From a virus: DNA of 30,135 bases. The position numbers were made by a program, and so were the translations under genes. The notes below the pieces were generated by a model. The model was not told where the DNA came from. It worked only from the letters and a program-made list of their open reading frames with translations, and did no database searches. The DNA lies in IMG/VR virus record IMGVR_UViG_3300020183_003550, positions 1 to 30,135 of that record, one strand, 5' to 3'. Positions 16,221 to 23,800 of this stretch are shown here, piece after piece; within the stretch, counting starts at the first letter, position 1, and each line of letters starts with the position of its first letter.

Positions 16221-16349
16221 ATGAATAAATTAAACACATTTTTCTATCTAATTATAGAATTATTTTTTGCTGCATCCTCCGTATTTATGGCAGGTTTGTT
16301 CGGTTATCTGATTTATATCATAATGAAACCACTACTATCATTGATGTAA
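16221..16349 (+). CDS. Small single-pass membrane protein
   Basis: 42 residues. A hydrophobic stretch covers most of it (FYLIIELFFAASSVFMAG, then LFGYLIYIIM). It sits neatly between two genes, 13 bases after the previous stop and 2 before the next ATG. No family known. Confidence 0.55.
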   Translation: MNKLNTFFYLIIELFFAASSVFMAGLFGYLIYIIMKPLLSLM

Positions 16350-16351
16350 AA

Positions 16352-17032
16352 ATGACGCAAATCAATCCCGAATATTACGATTCAGACCCGTTTAATATGA
16401 AAAAAAGTAAATTTAGGCCTTTTAAGGACACTCGCTCATTTAGTGTAAAAGCTAAAGACTTTGGACAATCTCTTCTGTTTTGGAAAGGTAGAAAGAAAGG
16501 TACGATTTATACTCGTGATTTGGAGTGGGATGATATTCGTTATATTTTCTTTCCAAGAAGATTTTCTGAAAAGTATGGTTATTTAGGTTCTGTGCCTGAT
16601 TACAACAACTATGATAAAGTTATGGTCCCATTGGTTTTGGCTATGGACTATGAAGCAAAACCTTGGTGGTGTCCTCGTTGGTTTCTTAGATTCCTCCAAG
16701 TATTTGGTAATGATAGTTCTATTGTAAGGGTTCGTAACCGAAAGTTACATAATTTACATAATAGATTAACTAAAGGAATTACATTCTACGATTATAAGAC
16801 AAAATGGGAGTGGTATGATTTAAGAATTTCAGTTGTGGGGCCAGAATACATTCAAGATTTGGCGGATGCTATTGAAGATCATTATTACAAAATTGGTGTA
16901 AGAGACCATACTATTAAACAAATTAAGACATTTGAGCCTGATTTTGATAAAACCTATATGACTACAAAGGATCTTGATGATTATTTAGAAACCTTATACG
17001 CTAAAGAAGAAAATAATGAACAAAGAGACTAA
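16352..17032 (+). CDS. Conserved hypothetical protein rich in aromatic residues
   Basis: 226 residues with many W, Y, F and R. Notable segments are KGTIYTRDLEWDDIRYIFFP (about 49-68) and KPWWCPRWFLRFLQVFG (about 103-119), which could be membrane-interfacial. It ends in an acidic helical tail, with overlap of 17 bases into the next gene. The start of a run of small overlapping genes up to 18439, probably one operon. Function unknown. Confidence 0.7.
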   Translation: MTQINPEYYDSDPFNMKKSKFRPFKDTRSFSVKAKDFGQSLLFWKGRKKGTIYTRDLEWDDIRYIFFPRRFSEKYGYLGSVPDYNNYDKVMVPLVLAMDYEAKPWWCPRWFLRFLQVFGNDSSIVRVRNRKLHNLHNRLTKGITFYDYKTKWEWYDLRISVVGPEYIQDLADAIEDHYYKIGVRDHTIKQIKTFEPDFDKTYMTTKDLDDYLETLYAKEENNEQRD

Positions 17033-17261
17033 AACAATAGCACAACAAATCAACTGGGATTTTAAGGCCAACGGTGGCTTGGAAATCAGAGATAAGAAAA
17101 ATAATATAATCTATTGGGAAACCTCAAAGGGATATTGGTGGAATTCTCAAGATAGAATAATCTATGGATTGGATGATTCTGTTAAAGAAAAACAACCCAA
17201 TTCTTACGATAACAAAGTAGTAGAAATTGATGGTGTAAAATATAAACTAACCAAAATATGA
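17016..17261 (+). CDS. Small hypothetical protein
   Basis: 81 residues. Beta-rich (GGLEIRDKKNNIIYWETSKG, then NKVVEIDGVKYKLTKI). The last part, VEIDGVKYKLTK, resembles a short beta-hairpin repeat common in phage proteins. It overlaps its neighbours at both ends. Confidence 0.65.
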   Translation: MNKETKTIAQQINWDFKANGGLEIRDKKNNIIYWETSKGYWWNSQDRIIYGLDDSVKEKQPNSYDNKVVEIDGVKYKLTKI

Positions 17262-17563
17262 ACAAAGTAATTAGAGATGGTAAAGTAGCAGTTCTTATTT
17301 CATATGGATGGGGAGCTGGATTTTATACTTGGGGTGCTCCTCTTGAAGCAATATTTGACCCAAATTTAGTAGTGTTGATTGAATTAGAAAATTTTGATGG
17401 TGCAGAAGAGTATGTTAAAAATACTTATCCAGGTATCAATACCGGAGGAGTTGAAGATTTATATATAGAGTGGGTAGATGAAGGTGAAGAATTTACTATC
17501 AATGAGTATGATGGAAGTGAAAGTATTCAATTTAAAAACAAAATACAATGGATTACAGCATAA
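17258..17563 (+). CDS. Conserved phage protein, unknown
   Basis: 101 residues. The start IRDGKVAVLISYGWGAGFYT resembles a conserved small phage protein of unknown role, with VRDG-KVAVL-SPGFGAGW seen in other phages. It is acidic and beta-rich; the C-terminal GSESIQF..KIQWITA is also beta. The start overlaps the previous stop by 4 bases (ATGA). Confidence 0.68.
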   Translation: MNKVIRDGKVAVLISYGWGAGFYTWGAPLEAIFDPNLVVLIELENFDGAEEYVKNTYPGINTGGVEDLYIEWVDEGEEFTINEYDGSESIQFKNKIQWITA

Positions 17564-17946
17564 GACCGGAAGTATTTGAAAGAATTATTATTGAACTTAA
17601 AGAACAACAAGAAAGATTAGATAAAGCATATGAAGCAGGTATTGACCATATAAACTTTACAGGCTCATATGAAAGCGTTATCGCTATGTTGATTGGTTCA
17701 ATTTATGGTATGGAGGGTAGAGATACATTTGATTGGTGGTGTTATGAAAAGAATTTTGGGAAACGAACCGATTTGACAATGACAGATAAAGATGATAATG
17801 AACTATGTAGAACCATAGAAGAATTACATCAGTATTTGGAAGAAAATAAAGTAAATGATTACTACCTCTCAAAATATCAAATTATGACAGATGAGGAACG
17901 AAAGGATTTATTAGATAAATTAATATCAGATTATGAAAAACCTTAA
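17548..17946 (+). CDS. Helical hypothetical protein
   Basis: 132 residues. A helical N-terminus (FERIIIELKEQQERLDKAYEAG) is followed by DHINFTGSYESVIAMLIGSIYG and an acidic helical C-terminus (KLISDYEKP). It overlaps both neighbours. A DUF-type phage protein is likely, but I cannot name it. Confidence 0.66.
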   Translation: MDYSIRPEVFERIIIELKEQQERLDKAYEAGIDHINFTGSYESVIAMLIGSIYGMEGRDTFDWWCYEKNFGKRTDLTMTDKDDNELCRTIEELHQYLEENKVNDYYLSKYQIMTDEERKDLLDKLISDYEKP

Positions 17947-18439
17947 ATACTATTACATCGAATTTATCTATCAGTCAAAATGTCTAATAAACTTTTTCAA
18001 AAATATTTGGAGATTTAGAAAACCACTATATCAATTTAGGTGGTGGGATTACTACACTCTATTACAATTTATGCAGATATCCATTGAGCATATGGGGGAT
18101 AGAACCAAATCCAAAGGTACTGGAGTTGATTCTACTCGCATCCCTAAAATTGCTAAAATGGAAAGAGCAAGTCAGATTCTAAAAAACCAAATGAATGATT
18201 ATGTTTATATGGATATGGCTGAAGAAAAGTATGGTAAGTTAATTGATAATGATGGTGATTTTATTCCATTGCCTGATAGACCCAATTCTTTTACTTATGA
18301 AGATAAATTAACCGATGAAGAGAGGGAACACAATAGCAAGGTATTTTTATATTCTGCTGAATTAGAAGAAAAGGAATGGGGAGAATTTTGTAATATCATA
18401 AAAGATAAGAAAACAGGCCTAAAGAGTTGGTGGGATTAA
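17933..18439 (+). CDS. Conserved hypothetical phage protein
   Basis: 168 residues. The first half is basic and aromatic (FKNIWRFRKPLYQFRWWDYY), followed by IEHMGDRTKSKGTGVDSTRI, and the second half is acidic and helical (DKLTDEEREHNSKVFLYSAE). Ends KTGLKSWWD. The overlap of 14 bases with the upstream gene implies coupling. Function unknown. Confidence 0.68.
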   Translation: MKNLKYYYIEFIYQSKCLINFFKNIWRFRKPLYQFRWWDYYTLLQFMQISIEHMGDRTKSKGTGVDSTRIPKIAKMERASQILKNQMNDYVYMDMAEEKYGKLIDNDGDFIPLPDRPNSFTYEDKLTDEEREHNSKVFLYSAELEEKEWGEFCNIIKDKKTGLKSWWD

Positions 18440-18441
18440 AT

Positions 18442-18472
18442 TTGAAAATATAAAAATTATTTTGTATATTTA
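18442..18472 (+). promoter_or_regulatory. Class I promoter for metallophosphoesterase (TTGA-N19-TATATTTA)
   Basis: TTGA at 18442-18445 (TTTGA context), 19 bases, TATATTTA at 18465-18472. The ATG at 18476 lies 3 bases after the box, so a start at or next to the +1 base is expected: a leaderless mRNA. Confidence 0.74.
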
Positions 18473-18475
18473 AGT

Positions 18476-19195
18476 ATGAAAACAATATTCATTGGAGATA
18501 TCCATGGCCGTCCAATTTGGAAGGACATTGTAGCAAAAGAAAACGCTGATAGGGTTATCTTTATTGGAGATTACTTTGATAGTTTTGATATACCTGGCAT
18601 AGACCAAATTCATAATTTCAAAGAAATAATTGAATATAAAAAAACAAGCGGTAAAGAGGTTATCCTATTAGTAGGTAATCACGATTTTCATTATATGAAT
18701 GTTGGTCAAACTTATTCAGGTTTTCAACCCGCTCTTAAATTTGATATAGAAATGGTACTGAAAGAAAATATGGAACATCTTCAAATGGCATATTCCTTTG
18801 ATAAGTTCCTATGTACACACGCCGGTGTATCTTCAGTATTTATGGATAGGTGGTTTAGAAATATGTGGGATTGTGATAATTTGGTTGAGAAATTAAATGA
18901 AACATTTATATACAGCCCATCTATTTTTAAATTTACAGGATGGGACCCCTATGGTGATGATGTAAACCAATCACCAATTTGGATTCGTCCACGATCTTTG
19001 TTATGGTCAAATAAAAAAAGAGGAAAAGATTCTATCAAAGATAGATTTATACAAATCGTAGGACACACCGAAGTTAAATCTATTGATATAAAAACAACAG
19101 ATAAATCAATGGGGGGTAAATACTATATGATTGATGCTTTACCCTCAAAAGAATATTTAATATATGATGGTGAACTTAAAGTAGGAAAATTATGA
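18476..19195 (+). CDS. Metallophosphoesterase (calcineurin-like)
   Basis: 239 residues. Metal-binding motifs are GDIHG at 7-11, GDYFDSFD at about 31-38 (D-x-x-D), GNHDFHY at 62-68 and, later, VGHTEV near 202-207 with an H for the second metal. CTHAGVS (about 119-125) fits too. These are the five signature motifs of the calcineurin-like superfamily, which includes phage lambda Ser/Thr phosphatase, PrpA and Ap4A hydrolase. The substrate (phosphoprotein, nucleotide or RNA) cannot be told. It overlaps the next gene by 4 bases. Confidence 0.9.
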   Translation: MKTIFIGDIHGRPIWKDIVAKENADRVIFIGDYFDSFDIPGIDQIHNFKEIIEYKKTSGKEVILLVGNHDFHYMNVGQTYSGFQPALKFDIEMVLKENMEHLQMAYSFDKFLCTHAGVSSVFMDRWFRNMWDCDNLVEKLNETFIYSPSIFKFTGWDPYGDDVNQSPIWIRPRSLLWSNKKRGKDSIKDRFIQIVGHTEVKSIDIKTTDKSMGGKYYMIDALPSKEYLIYDGELKVGKL

Positions 19196-19482
19196 TATAC
19201 GCAACAGCAAAAGAAGAAGAAGCAATGAGGGAATGCTATAGGAAACTATATAAAGCATCCACCCCACCGGCCGATTTTGATGAATTAATGGACAACGCCA
19301 CCATAGATGAAAATGGGCAAAAGGTAATTGATTTTATGGCACATGAAATTTGTGAATACGAATTTTCTGAAATCGTAGATGAAGTTATTAAAAAATATAA
19401 AATTAAAACCCATAGAGTAACACCATTCAAAAACTCAATCTATTTGGGTTGTAGTCCTAAATTTAAGAAAACCGAACAATGA
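19192..19482 (+). CDS. Hypothetical protein, acidic
   Basis: 96 residues, with many E/D and a basic C-terminus (HRVTPFKNSIYLGCSPKFKK). The ATGA overlap with the metallophosphoesterase gene indicates coupling. No domain recognised. Confidence 0.65.
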   Translation: MIYATAKEEEAMRECYRKLYKASTPPADFDELMDNATIDENGQKVIDFMAHEICEYEFSEIVDEVIKKYKIKTHRVTPFKNSIYLGCSPKFKKTEQ

Positions 19483-19826
19483 ATATTTTATCTTTAATAA
19501 TAGCAATTGTAATAATGTTTGTAGCACAAGTATTAACATTTTATCAGCTACAAGGCCCACTTAAAATCGATTGGTTTAAGAATAACTATTGGCTTGTAGT
19601 GTTAATGGGAATACCCATCTCAATACTTTATATGTCCTCAGTAAAACATTTTGTGGATGCTTACAATGGATTAATTTGGCCAAGTCGAATAATTGGGTTT
19701 GGAATTGGAGTGATTGTATTTACAATTATGGCTCAATTATTGTTTGGAGAACCATTAACATCCAAAACGATTGCTTGTTTAATTTTATCGTTAGGAATTA
19801 TTTTAGTTCAATTATTTTGGAAATGA
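19479..19826 (+). CDS. Four-helix membrane protein, SMR-like topology
   Basis: 115 residues with four hydrophobic helices: about 2-21, 38-54, 68-87 and 95-113. The length and topology resemble small multidrug resistance (SMR/DMT) transporters; GEPLTSKTIACLILSLGIILVQ near the end is like the last DMT helix. The catalytic Glu of SMR helix 1 is not seen. It pairs with a second membrane protein downstream, the two overlapping by 4 bases. Confidence 0.7.
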   Translation: MNILSLIIAIVIMFVAQVLTFYQLQGPLKIDWFKNNYWLVVLMGIPISILYMSSVKHFVDAYNGLIWPSRIIGFGIGVIVFTIMAQLLFGEPLTSKTIACLILSLGIILVQLFWK

Positions 19827-20119
19827 TTTATTTCATCGTATTTATTCTACAAGTTTTATTTAATATTGGTAAAGTATTTGAAATTAAACTTACATATGAA
19901 AATAAAACAAATGCTCTGCTTTTAAATTCTATCTTTATTAATTTAGTTAGTTTGGGTTCGATTTATTATTCAATAGATAATTTATTAAAAGGTGATTTTT
20001 GGGTTATATTTTTCTATGTATCCGGAAGTGTTTTTGGAAAATGGATAGGTATGACTAAAGTAAAAAATTATAGAGCTAAACTTTTATCATTCTTTAACAA
20101 TGGAAATAAGGACAACTAA
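19823..20119 (+). CDS. Membrane protein, partner of the SMR-like protein
   Basis: 98 residues from the ATG at 19823, which overlaps the preceding stop (ATGA). Three hydrophobic helices: about 2-18, 33-49 and 60-76. The segment FYVSGSVFGKWIGMTKVKN resembles the third helix of DUF2179/DUF5698-type membrane proteins, a weak link. Its overlap with the SMR-like gene suggests the two form a complex. It overlaps the GNAT gene by 20 bases. Confidence 0.68.
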   Translation: MIYFIVFILQVLFNIGKVFEIKLTYENKTNALLLNSIFINLVSLGSIYYSIDNLLKGDFWVIFFYVSGSVFGKWIGMTKVKNYRAKLLSFFNNGNKDN

Positions 20120-20453
20120 ATACGATGAAGTAGAAAAAGAATTGGGTCACCTAAAATCTGATTTATTAGATAAATCCGCTACATATCAGGGTGCCTATTT
20201 TAAAGATAAATTAGTTGGTGTAGTTTCGTATGTGGAACATCCCAAACATATTTATTTAGGACACGCTTATGTTGTAGAAGAACATCGAGGTAAAGGCATT
20301 TATAAATTACTTTGGGAATATAGAAATATGAAAGTAAAAGAATTAGGAAAACCCCTTATAGCGCATTGTAATGTATCTAGTTTAAAACACTTTTTAAACA
20401 ATGGCTTTACTTTAGATAAGGGATTGTTTATGGTTGTAAAAGAAATGGAATAA
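20100..20453 (+). CDS. GNAT-family acetyltransferase
   Basis: 117 residues. GNAT enzymes transfer acetyl from acetyl-CoA to amines. The core shows GAYFKDKLVGVVSYV (strands 2-3), HAYVVEEHRGKGIYKLLWEY (about 60-79; R/Q-x-x-G-x-G/A acetyl-CoA loop is EEHRGKGIYKLL), then HCNVSSLKHFLNNGF, the C-terminal NxxxxxFYxxxGF motif. The substrate is not known. Phage GNATs can modify host proteins or antibiotics. Confidence 0.85.
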   Translation: MEIRTTKYDEVEKELGHLKSDLLDKSATYQGAYFKDKLVGVVSYVEHPKHIYLGHAYVVEEHRGKGIYKLLWEYRNMKVKELGKPLIAHCNVSSLKHFLNNGFTLDKGLFMVVKEME

Positions 20454-20496
20454 AAGAATTTATCAAAAAAACCGTAAAATTTAATACACTACCACA

Positions 20497-20709
20497 ATGA
20501 TACTTGACTATTTAAATTTCTACTTAACCGGATGGGCATGCATGGCTTGCCTACATGCTGCAATAACTGGATTTAATCCGGAAATTACCGGACATAAAAG
20601 ATTCCTAATAGAGACATTATTATGGCCTTATTACTTACCGGTCTCAATAGGCTTGTTCACTGCAGGGTTTATAAAAGGCTTTCAAGATACACTTAGGAAA
20701 AAAAAATAG
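20497..20709 (+). CDS. Small membrane protein
   Basis: 70 residues with two hydrophobic segments (ACMACLHAAITGF and LLWPYYLPVSIGLFTAGF) and a basic tail (RKKK). The last gene before the change of promoter class at about 20.75 kb. No Shine-Dalgarno; the leader reads CTACCACAATG. Function unknown. Confidence 0.65.
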   Translation: MILDYLNFYLTGWACMACLHAAITGFNPEITGHKRFLIETLLWPYYLPVSIGLFTAGFIKGFQDTLRKKK

Positions 20710-20740
20710 AGAAAAATAAAAGTTCAAAACTTTTTTTAAC

Positions 20741-20785
20741 CAGGAAACTTTCTTTAAATTTGAGCAGATAATTGTGTATAACTAA
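20741..20785 (+). promoter_or_regulatory. Class II element, copy 1 (divergent) before DUF932 gene
   Basis: TTGAGCAGATAAT at 20760-20772 followed by TGTGTATAACTAAAAA. The upstream box AAGTAAAG is poorly kept (AGGAAACT in this place), with the same 11-base gap. Compare the copies at 23735, 24278, 25460, 27365, 28244 and 29489. Confidence 0.65.
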
Positions 20786-20796
20786 AAATTTAAACT

Positions 20797-21636
20797 ATGT
20801 TACACACACCCCTTCCTGACTTTGGCGGACTGACCAAAGCCAATCTCCAGCAGATGGTACCTCACGCCTTTCGTGAAACTCCGTCTAATCCTAGGTTAAG
20901 TGACAATTATGTTCACGTACCTACCTACGAGGTTATTGACGATCTCGAAAAGCTTGGTTGGTACCCAATGCAAGCCTCTCAGCGAAAGCATCGTAAGGCC
21001 GACAGTATTTTTACAAGCCATATGGTTAAGTTCCGTAACCCTGATCTAAAGATCTCAGGGCAAAAGAGGGATGATAGTTACCCGGAGATAATTCTTTTAA
21101 ATTCTCACGATGGACTTTCCTCTTTTAAATTTATGATTGGACTGTATAGACTTGTTTGTTCGAACGGCTTGATAATTGCTACAGACCAGTTTGCAGATTT
21201 TAAGATCAAGCACATGGGTTATACTTTTGAAGAGTTGAGAGCCATGGTAGAGGGTACTGTACAGGAGTTACCTAATAAGCTGCAGATTTTAAATGAAATG
21301 AAGAATACGGACTTAACTCAAACTCAACAAGAAGAATTTGCAATTAAAGGGTTTTTACTGAGGAGAGGAGTTGTACCGGCAATTGAAAAACCTCTACAGG
21401 ATACCGTAGACCAGGGAACCGTACAGGCCATACTGCAGCCTCAAAGAGAGTCCGATAAGGGAAGTGACCTCTGGGTAACTTATAATAAGGTACAAGAGGC
21501 AGTAATCAATGGAGGATTCCATGGAGCTTTAGCGGGAGCTAGAGTTAGGAAAGTTAAGAAGATAACTAACTTCCATAAGGATATTCAACTCAATAGACAA
21601 TTATTCCAACTAGCTACGGAGTACCTACCGGCGTAA
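20797..21636 (+). CDS. DUF932 protein
   Basis: 279 residues. The pattern YEVIDDLEKLGWYPMQASQRK, then LLNSHDGLSSFKFMIGLYRLVCSNGLI and QEAVINGG is typical of DUF932 proteins of phages and plasmids. The central N-SHDG-x-S...L-R-V-C-x-N-G is the family hallmark (about 107-129). The role is not settled; it is often found near antirestriction or early genes. It opens the right-hand region and ends at a strong terminator. Codon choice is less A-rich than in the left region. Confidence 0.85.
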   Translation: MLHTPLPDFGGLTKANLQQMVPHAFRETPSNPRLSDNYVHVPTYEVIDDLEKLGWYPMQASQRKHRKADSIFTSHMVKFRNPDLKISGQKRDDSYPEIILLNSHDGLSSFKFMIGLYRLVCSNGLIIATDQFADFKIKHMGYTFEELRAMVEGTVQELPNKLQILNEMKNTDLTQTQQEEFAIKGFLLRRGVVPAIEKPLQDTVDQGTVQAILQPQRESDKGSDLWVTYNKVQEAVINGGFHGALAGARVRKVKKITNFHKDIQLNRQLFQLATEYLPA

Positions 21637-21650
21637 GTATTAGGGGGGAA

Positions 21651-21689
21651 GTAGGGCCTTCGGGCCCTATTTCTTTGTTTCTTTTTTTA
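21651..21689 (+). terminator. Rho-independent terminator after DUF932 gene
   Basis: A perfect 7-bp stem TAGGGCC with TTCG tetraloop and GGCCCTA (21652-21669), followed by a T-rich run (TTTCTTTGTTTCTTTTTTT). The GC stem and UUCG loop make this the clearest terminator in the window. Confidence 0.9.
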
Positions 21690-21714
21690 CGTATATTCAT
21701 ATACTTAGAATACT

Positions 21715-22104
21715 ATGCAACTACTCGCCACTCACCCAATTAAGAAGATGGATTTAGGGTTCCATGGAAATCTCTTTGGGGGAAAATTATTAGCGTGGGT
21801 AGATGCTGCCTTAGCAGCTTATGCTATGGAGATATGCCATTCTAAAAATATGGTTACGATATCCATAGATAAATGTATATTTAAGAGACCAGCTAAGGAA
21901 GGTTCGTTATTAAAAATATACGGGAAGTTAATCCGATTGGGTAATACATCAGCTACATTTGATGTTGAGGTTAGGTCATATAATGTGTTTAAAGAAGAAG
22001 AGGTTACTATATTAACTACATCTATGACATTTGTTAGAGTAGATGACGAAGGTGGTCCTATACCAATCTCAGAACAAGTCAAACGAATTTTTAATTCAAA
22101 ATGA
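21715..22104 (+). CDS. Acyl-CoA thioesterase, hot-dog fold (YciA-like)
   Basis: 129 residues. Hot-dog thioesterases hydrolyse acyl-CoA. Evidence: GFHGNLFGGKLLAWVDAALAAY (about 15-36: N-x-x-G-G-x-x-L-x-W-x-D, the active-site motif of YciA-type enzymes), TISIDKCIFKRPAKEGSLL and VRSYN-F. D30 is the likely catalytic residue. No fatty-acid gene is next to it. A free CoA or lipid-rerouting role in the infected cell is possible. The upstream sequence carries a perfect GTATAT-TC-ATATAC palindrome (21691-21704). Confidence 0.85.
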   Translation: MQLLATHPIKKMDLGFHGNLFGGKLLAWVDAALAAYAMEICHSKNMVTISIDKCIFKRPAKEGSLLKIYGKLIRLGNTSATFDVEVRSYNVFKEEEVTILTTSMTFVRVDDEGGPIPISEQVKRIFNSK

Positions 22105-22301
22105 ATCTAGGTGAAATTATACAAATTGAAAGTAACTGGTACCAGGTATACAGAAGTTTAAAAGAGCCAAAACAACTACCTAGCGAAATGGTCTCTGAAT
22201 TAAGACAACTGTATGGATGTACCCATACCTTTCGAAGTGATAGTAAGCTATTCCTTTGTAAAGAAGTTCCTGTTGTAGAATTTGAAGAGATATTAAATTA
22301 A
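22101..22301 (+). CDS. Small hypothetical protein
   Basis: 66 residues, starting MNLGEIIQIESNWYQVYRSL and overlapping the thioesterase stop by 4 bases (ATGA). The middle has a few Cys (GCTHTF, FLCKEV). It is likely part of one operon to 23012. No domain known. Confidence 0.63.
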   Translation: MNLGEIIQIESNWYQVYRSLKEPKQLPSEMVSELRQLYGCTHTFRSDSKLFLCKEVPVVEFEEILN

Positions 22302-22308
22302 ACTATAT

Positions 22309-22599
22309 ATGATAAACTGGTACTACAAACCTTCCGGCTTATGTCCAGTACAATCCGAGGGTATATTCTTGAATTATTATTTCTATTTTAGATCAAGACA
22401 CGATCGAGCAACTATAGATTTTGCTAAAAGCGAAGAAGACTGGAGACAAGAAAAAGTTATTACCTTTACACTGCTAACTACAGAATCACCTAAAGCTGGA
22501 TATCTCCCAAAATGGAAATGTATATTGCTTATATATTGGGGATGTATAAAATTTTTATTTAATAAACATAAGTTATGGAAAACAAATCAAAACAAGTAG
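22309..22599 (+). CDS. Hypothetical protein with C-terminal hydrophobic segment
   Basis: 96 residues. The N-terminus is aromatic (MINWYYKPSGLCPVQSEGIF, then LNYYFYFRSRHDRATIDFA) and a hydrophobic segment lies at about 74-89 (CILLIYWGCIKFLFNK). It may be membrane associated. The last 25 bases overlap the next gene. Function unknown. Confidence 0.63.
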   Translation: MINWYYKPSGLCPVQSEGIFLNYYFYFRSRHDRATIDFAKSEEDWRQEKVITFTLLTTESPKAGYLPKWKCILLIYWGCIKFLFNKHKLWKTNQNK

Positions 22600-22784
22600 A
22601 AAGAATCACAACAAAGATTCAAGAAGGACTCCAAATATGGGAAACAATTGGAGGAACACCAGACATAAAACAGGAATATGAAATTAAACAATTTCCTAAA
22701 ATGTATCATCCCACAGATGATTCAATTAGTATTCCTTTGTTTGTGGATGGTAAAAAAATAGTAGTAGAAATTAAAACAGTTTAA
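22575..22784 (+). CDS. Small hypothetical protein
   Basis: 69 residues, basic N-terminal helix (VERITTKIQEGLQIWETIGG) and beta C-terminus (LFVDGKKIVVEIKTV). Overlap with the gene before; it precedes the UVR-like gene by 3 bases. No recognised domain. Confidence 0.6.
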   Translation: MENKSKQVERITTKIQEGLQIWETIGGTPDIKQEYEIKQFPKMYHPTDDSISIPLFVDGKKIVVEIKTV

Positions 22785-22787
22785 GTT

Positions 22788-23012
22788 ATGACACAAAACG
22801 ACTATGTAGCTGTTATACAAGAACGCTTAGATTGGTGTGTTCAAACTGAACGATACGAAATGGCTGCCCGTCTTAGAGATTTAATTGAATATGAGACAAC
22901 GGAAGATGAGAATGTTAAAAACAAATACTATATGTATTTAGCAAAAAAGTATGCTCCTGATTTTTATGAAGTGGTTAAACATAAGTATGAACCCAAAACT
23001 TTATCAAATTGA
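22788..23012 (+). CDS. Small protein with UvrB/UvrC-like (UVR) helix pair
   Basis: 74 residues. The N-terminal segment (about 8-32) has IQERLDWCVQTERYEMAARL-RD-I, the helical hairpin of the UVR motif (L-x-x-A-x-x-x-E-x-Y-E-x-A-A-x-x-R-D). UVR motifs mediate protein-protein contact in UvrB-UvrC and McsA-Clp systems. Whether it meddles with Clp or DNA repair is unknown. Confidence 0.7.
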   Translation: MTQNDYVAVIQERLDWCVQTERYEMAARLRDLIEYETTEDENVKNKYYMYLAKKYAPDFYEVVKHKYEPKTLSN

Positions 23013-23027
23013 TTCATATTTATTAGT

Positions 23028-23168
23028 ATGGTAACATTTCTCATTATATTACTTATAGTAGTTCCTCTATCTATCAGGTGGGCTAAATCTATTGAATATA
23101 TGAAACAAAATCATTCCGATTACAAAGGATTAGATTTGTTTGATGAAGAAGATAAAAACATGGTGTAG
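23028..23168 (+). CDS. Small single-TM protein
   Basis: 46 residues. One N-terminal TM segment (VTFLIILLIVVPLSI) then a charged tail (RWAKSIEYMKQNH...). Starts 15 bases after the previous stop, without a Shine-Dalgarno. Unknown. Confidence 0.5.
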   Translation: MVTFLIILLIVVPLSIRWAKSIEYMKQNHSDYKGLDLFDEEDKNMV

Positions 23169-23171
23169 GTA

Positions 23172-23279
23172 ATGAGTAAAATACTTCCTACCGTTACTAC
23201 TGAAGTAGATGATGATGATATTAACACCTGGGATGTAACGTTATTAGACGGCCTTGATGATGAACCTGATGATGTTTAA
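23172..23279 (+). CDS. Very small acidic protein
   Basis: 35 residues, MSKILPTVTTEVDDDDINTW then DVTLL...DDEPDDV. Starts 3 bases after the previous stop. The acidic composition resembles DNA-mimic peptides, but the length makes any claim weak. Confidence 0.45.
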   Translation: MSKILPTVTTEVDDDDINTWDVTLLDGLDDEPDDV

Positions 23280-23331
23280 GTTGTAAAAGTTAGTAACCTT
23301 ATCTTATATTATTACGAAGTAATTTCGTAGT

Positions 23332-23727
23332 ATGAATATAGAAAAAGTTACAAGAAAAGAAGTACTCCTTGCTGTTGAATATTGCACTAATACCTTAGGT
23401 CTTTCAAAATACTGTACATCGGCACCTAGCCTTGTTTACATAACAAGTAATAAAATTAAAACTGCCGATAGGGGGTGTTACGATGATGATAATAATAAGA
23501 TATTAGTTTACCGTAAAAGACATCGAAGCGTTGTTGATTTAGCTGATACGATTGTACATGAATATACACACTACCTTCAGGATATGGAGAAGTACACCGA
23601 ACTAGCTCAGGAGTATGACTACGACTTACACCCTTATGAAATAGAAGCTGCAGAGAATGCTAAAAAATATAGATGGGATTGTCGAAGGTATATGGTCAGG
23701 ACTAAAAATAAAATAAAAAAAAAATAG
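23332..23727 (+). CDS. HExxH zinc-metallopeptidase-like protein B
   Basis: 131 residues. HEYTH at 76-80 in TIVHEYTHYLQDME matches the zincin motif, with downstream EIEAAENA (about 104-111) supplying the third-ligand Glu. It is a relative of the 15797-16207 protein, sharing the layout of basic N-terminus, HExxH and C-terminal charged helix. Second copy of this family in one phage. It has a class II element 8 bases after its stop, so the next gene is a new unit. Confidence 0.77.
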   Translation: MNIEKVTRKEVLLAVEYCTNTLGLSKYCTSAPSLVYITSNKIKTADRGCYDDDNNKILVYRKRHRSVVDLADTIVHEYTHYLQDMEKYTELAQEYDYDLHPYEIEAAENAKKYRWDCRRYMVRTKNKIKKK

Positions 23728-23734
23728 GAGCTCT

Positions 23735-23777
23735 AAGTAAAGTTTTTTGAAAGTTGAGCAGATAATAACAAGAACTT
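23735..23777 (+). promoter_or_regulatory. Class II element, copy 2
   Basis: AAGTAAAG at 23735-23742, 11 bases, TTGAGCAGATAAT at 23754-23766, then AACAAGAACTTAAAAA. It precedes the winged-helix gene (ATG 23801). Confidence 0.75.
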
Positions 23778-23800
23778 AAAAACCCTTTAAACTTTTTAAC

